DNA of 64,000 nucleotides from the NCBI RefSeq assembly GCF_900112335.1, contig NZ_FOLG01000006.1:130493-194492 (forward strand), read 5' to 3'. Source of the stretch: Tropicimonas isoalkanivorans. GTDB lineage: Bacteria; Pseudomonadota; Alphaproteobacteria; Rhodobacterales; Rhodobacteraceae. Shown here in pieces: positions 61,190 through 64,000 of this stretch. Below the pieces are notes generated by a model. The model was not told where the DNA came from. It did no database searches and saw only the letters and a list, made by a program, of their open reading frames with translations. A program made the position numbers and the translations under genes. Each line of letters opens with the position of its first letter. Position 1 is the stretch's first letter.

Positions 61190-62158
61190 CTATGATCGCG
61201 CCAGGAGTGCCTTCAGGTGGCGTGCCATACCGATCAAGGCGGCGTCGTCGTCGGAGATCACGGTGACGGAGAACTGCCGCATGAAATCGGAGAACCGCCC
61301 CTTGCCCCGCAGCCCGTCGACAAACCCCGCTTCGGCAAGGTACGGGCCCATCGCGCGCGCCACGCCGCCGATCAGGAAGATGCCGCCGAACGGAAGCTGA
61401 GTCAGCGCCAGATCCCCCGCAACTGCACCAAGAAGGCGGGAAAACAGGGCAATGGCTCCGCACGCCAGGGTGTCGTCGTCCGCCACGGCCTGCATGATCT
61501 GGCGGCCGCTGAGGCTGGCCTGTTCGGAGGCCCCTGCCTCTTCGCAGACGAACTGGTGCAGCGCCACGAGGCCGCGCCCGGACAAGGCATCTTCGATGGA
61601 GGCGAACCCGTGCACCTTCTCAAGGAACCGAGCCAGGCGAAGATCTTCCTCGGACCGCACCGGGAGACCGGCATGGCCGCTTTCCGAAGGCGGCACGAAG
61701 CGGCCGCCAAGGGTGTTGAAGATCGGCGCAGCATTAAACCCGGTGCCAATTCCGATGACGAGTTGCGCCGCCTCCAGCCGAGGCGGCGGGCCGGCGATCA
61801 CCGGGTAAAGCGCATCGGAGGGAAGGTGGCCCACGGCGTGCCCTTGCGCTTGCAGGTCGTTGAGCAGCGTCACGGACTCTGCGCCTGTGGCATGGGCCAG
61901 CGTGGCGGTGTCGAGCGTCCAGTCGAGGTTGGTCATCCGGCCCACGCCCTCGCGTACGGGGCCGGCCATCGCGAGACAGGCCGCGGCGGGCGTCTCGGTT
62001 CCCGTCTCACTGAGATAGAGGCGCAGAACCGGCTCCAACGCTGTGAACTCGCGATTCGGATAATGCCGGACGGACCCTTGGACGACCTCGCCATTCCGGG
62101 ACAGCGCGACTCGGGTGTTGGTGCCGCCGATGTCGGCGAGAAGGGATGGAGCGGACAT
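61190..62158 (-). CDS. glk: glucokinase
   Basis: Phosphorylates glucose to glucose 6-phosphate with ATP. The 322 residues fit the proteobacterial Glk family: the ATP loop LLADIGGTNTRVALS, MTNLDWTLD, LLNDLQAQGHA with the catalytic aspartate, IGIGTGFNAAPIF, PPSESGHAGLP and GGIFLIGGVARAMGPYL. It lies 10 bases after the beta-glucosidase gene, so glucose released from beta-glucosides is phosphorylated by its operon partner. Confidence 0.95.
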   Translation of the reverse strand: MSAPSLLADIGGTNTRVALSRNGEVVQGSVRHYPNREFTALEPVLRLYLSETGTETPAAACLAMAGPVREGVGRMTNLDWTLDTATLAHATGAESVTLLNDLQAQGHAVGHLPSDALYPVIAGPPPRLEAAQLVIGIGTGFNAAPIFNTLGGRFVPPSESGHAGLPVRSEEDLRLARFLEKVHGFASIEDALSGRGLVALHQFVCEEAGASEQASLSGRQIMQAVADDDTLACGAIALFSRLLGAVAGDLALTQLPFGGIFLIGGVARAMGPYLAEAGFVDGLRGKGRFSDFMRQFSVTVISDDDAALIGMARHLKALLARS

Positions 62159-62167
62159 GGGCTAACC

Positions 62168-63487
62168 TCAGCTTTCGAGTGCGTCTTTCAGGGCAAGGTA
62201 GGACGCCTTTGGCGTGCGCTGCAATGTGTCGAAGTCGACGTGGATCAGGCCGAAACGCTTCTCGTAACCGAAGGCCCACTCGTAGTTGTCCATCAACGAC
62301 CAGACGAAATACCCCTCCAGCGGCACGCCGTCGTGCACCGCCTGCCGGGTGGCCTCGAAATGGCGGGCGAGGTAGTCGATACGCACCCGGTCGTCCACTG
62401 CGCCGTCGATCACCAGGTCTGGGTTCGCCATGCCGTTCTCGGTGATGTAGAGCGGCAGATCGCCGGTGAAGTCGCTATGGCAGCGCCGCAGGAAGTGCAG
62501 CAGACCTTCGGGATAGATCTCCCAACCCATCTGCGTCTTTGGCAGCGGCCCCTCAATACTGATGACTGCGGGCCAGGGTCCCGGCGCGGCCTGTATGATT
62601 TCGCGGGTGTAGTAGTTGACACCCAACCAGTCGACCGGAGTGCCGATCACGTCGAAATCGTTCTGCCAGCCATCCGGCAGGTGTTTTTCCAACGCGGTGA
62701 CGATCCGTTCGGGGTATTGCTTCCGGAAGAAGCCGGAAATGAAGAAGTTGTTGTAGTAGTCGTCAAAGATCGCCGCAGCCTCGATGTCTTCGGGCCGGTC
62801 GCTCGCCGGCTGCGCATAGGTGAAGTTGCAGACGGCCCCGATCTCGCCAATCCCCATGGCACGAAGGGCGTCCGTCGCCGTGCCGTGGGCCAGCATCACG
62901 TGGTGCATCGCCCGGGCCGCTGCGCGGATGTCCCGGACACCCGGGGCGTGATGGCCGAGGAAATGGCTGAGGAAGCTCACGCACCAAAGCTCGTTGATCG
63001 TCGCCGTCTTCCAGATCCGGTCGCCCAGGCGCTGCATGAGAACCTCTGCATAGTCCGCGAACCAACTCGCGACGTCCCGGTTCCGCCAGCCGCCAAGGTC
63101 GGCGAGCGCGGACGGCAGCTCCCAGTGGTAGAGCGTCAGCATCGGCTTGATGCCCCGCTCCAACATGCCGTCGACCAGTTTGTCGTAGAAATCCAGCCCC
63201 TCGGCATTCACGGTGCCCCGGCCTTCCGGAAGGACTCGCGCCCAGGAGGCGGAGAAGCGGTAGGCGTCGAAGTTCGCGTCCCGGATCAGGTCCAGATCCT
63301 CTTGCCAGCGGTGGTAGTGGTCGCAGGCAATCGCGCCATCCTCGGCCCGCACCACGTTGCCGGGCGTGGCGGCAAAATCGTCCCAGTGGGTCGGGCCGGC
63401 ACCGCCGAAGGAGTGGCCTTCGATCTGGTAGGCGGCGGTCGAGGCGCCGAAGACGAAGCCTTTGGGAAAGTCGCTGCGCTTGAGCAT
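62168..63487 (-). CDS. GH1 beta-glucosidase
   Basis: Retaining glycoside hydrolase of family 1 with 439 residues. It begins FPKGFVFGASTAAYQIEG, the family N-terminal signature. The acid/base glutamate is in TINELW near residue 166, where most members have NEP, so the proline is replaced by leucine. The nucleophile is in YITENGMA near 349. WSLMDNYEWAFGYEKRFGLI is the C-terminal signature. No signal peptide is seen, so it acts on imported beta-glucosides such as cellobiose. The start at 63487 follows a 29-residue unlikely extension. It is the middle gene of the lacI-bgl-glk operon. Confidence 0.94.
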   Translation of the reverse strand: MLKRSDFPKGFVFGASTAAYQIEGHSFGGAGPTHWDDFAATPGNVVRAEDGAIACDHYHRWQEDLDLIRDANFDAYRFSASWARVLPEGRGTVNAEGLDFYDKLVDGMLERGIKPMLTLYHWELPSALADLGGWRNRDVASWFADYAEVLMQRLGDRIWKTATINELWCVSFLSHFLGHHAPGVRDIRAAARAMHHVMLAHGTATDALRAMGIGEIGAVCNFTYAQPASDRPEDIEAAAIFDDYYNNFFISGFFRKQYPERIVTALEKHLPDGWQNDFDVIGTPVDWLGVNYYTREIIQAAPGPWPAVISIEGPLPKTQMGWEIYPEGLLHFLRRCHSDFTGDLPLYITENGMANPDLVIDGAVDDRVRIDYLARHFEATRQAVHDGVPLEGYFVWSLMDNYEWAFGYEKRFGLIHVDFDTLQRTPKASYLALKDALES

Positions 63488-63500
63488 TGGGTGGGCGTCC

Positions 63501-64000
63501 TTAGTGAGGGGGCGGCGGGCCAGAAGAGGGTCCGACCGTGAGCGAAGCCTGGAGCTTGGTCTGTATCGGACCACTCTCTTCGGCGATCAGTGTCAACAGC
63601 GTCTCGGCGCACAGATGGCCGGCATCGCGCACGGAGGAATGGGTTGCGGTGAAGATCGGTGCCTCCGGGGTGCCGTTCGGCAGGTAGGAGAGGCCGTCGT
63701 CGTGCACCACGACGGACACGTCCCGCCCCATCCGCAAGCCGCGCGCCTCGATGGCCCGGCGGGCCCCCATACCCACCAGAAGGGAGGAGGCCAGGAAAGC
63801 CGTGGGAGGTTCGGGCAGGTCGAGCATCCGGCTGGTTTCGTCGTGACCGTAGAATTCGGTCATGGCTGCGCACGTCATGAGCGCGGGGTCTGCGCCCATA
63901 CGTCGGGCAGCCAGCGCGTCCAGAAAGCCATCCCGCCGGCGATGAGCGAAGTCCATCGTCTCCAGACCGTTCAGCAGCGCGATCCGCCGATGCCCGAGAT
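63501..64000 (-). CDS. LacI-family transcriptional regulator, C-terminal part
   Basis: The frame is open to the window end, so the N-terminal DNA-binding domain is outside. The visible 166 or so residues are the ligand-binding domain: GHRRIALLNGLETMDFAHRR, PPTAFLASSLLVGMGARRAI, MGRDVSVVVHDD and AETLLTLI. The gene lies 13 bases upstream of the beta-glucosidase gene in the same orientation. It is probably the local regulator, responding to a beta-glucoside. Confidence 0.9.
   Translation of the reverse strand, partial: LGHRRIALLNGLETMDFAHRRRDGFLDALAARRMGADPALMTCAAMTEFYGHDETSRMLDLPEPPTAFLASSLLVGMGARRAIEARGLRMGRDVSVVVHDDGLSYLPNGTPEAPIFTATHSSVRDAGHLCAETLLTLIAEESGPIQTKLQASLTVGPSSGPPPPH

Noticed and set aside
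1-64000. tRNA, rRNA, phage or insertion-sequence genes
   Set aside because: No cloverleaf, rRNA core sequence, transposase, integrase or terminal-repeat pair was recognised by reading; a dedicated RNA or IS search would settle it.

Overview
The window is GC-rich, densely coding bacterial DNA. Its gene content suggests an alphaproteobacterium of the Rhodobacterales (Roseobacter-like): Bpt, a DUF2852-type protein, class I PHA synthase, several RTX proteins and an alphaproteobacterial-style che operon. This placement is inferred from gene families, not from a marker gene. I found no rRNA, tRNA, CRISPR array, intact insertion sequence or phage gene.

Layout. 1-684: 3' end of an RTX protein gene. 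716-3351 (minus): acetolactate synthase genes behind a well-formed attenuator with an Ile/Leu/Val-rich leader peptide. 3718-7621 (minus): Bpt, an RDD membrane protein, a DUF2852-like protein and PHA synthase. 7872-9246 (plus): cytochrome c' and a membrane-anchored diheme cytochrome c. 9465-15332 (plus): glgX-treZ-treY, with overlapping start and stop codons, a glycogen-to-trehalose route. 15528-16925: an unassigned polytopic membrane protein. 17044-24788 (minus): a two-gene operon of a GltD/PyrK fusion (NfnAB-like) and a giant pyruvate:ferredoxin oxidoreductase with an extra C-terminal Fe-S domain. 25331-30725: an RND efflux pump with a divergent TetR regulator. 30873-35432: a 1519-residue RTX protein. 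35607-37991: PEP synthase.

38356-47717 (plus) is the most unusual part. It encodes a Ser/Thr kinase, an FHA protein with an acidic N-terminus, a PP2C phosphatase, a GTPase-like protein whose P-loop has decayed, a large dynamin-like GTPase, a small dynamin-like GTPase and two small proteins, the first resembling roadblock/LC7. Most start and stop codons overlap or nearly touch. It looks like a phospho-regulated dynamin-type membrane-remodelling or trafficking module and is my main candidate for an undescribed system. A TPR/GT9 glycosyltransferase-like protein and a serralysin-type RTX protease follow (47847-52372).

52443-53534 is a cysteine synthase gene. 53562-55361 (minus) encodes an IlvD/Edd dehydratase close to xylonate dehydratase. 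55953-61078 (minus) is a compact chemotaxis operon (STAS, CheY, CheA, CheW, CheR, CheY and a small protein with a CheZ-like DxxxQ motif) lacking CheB and a receptor. 61190-64000 (minus) is a LacI regulator, GH1 beta-glucosidase and glucokinase operon that runs off the window.

The metabolic genes fit a heterotroph that stores PHB and glycogen, makes trehalose and uses beta-glucosides and pentonic acids. It can join pyruvate and ferredoxin chemistry to NADPH through the PFOR/Nfn pair. The RTX proteins imply a type I secretion apparatus encoded elsewhere.
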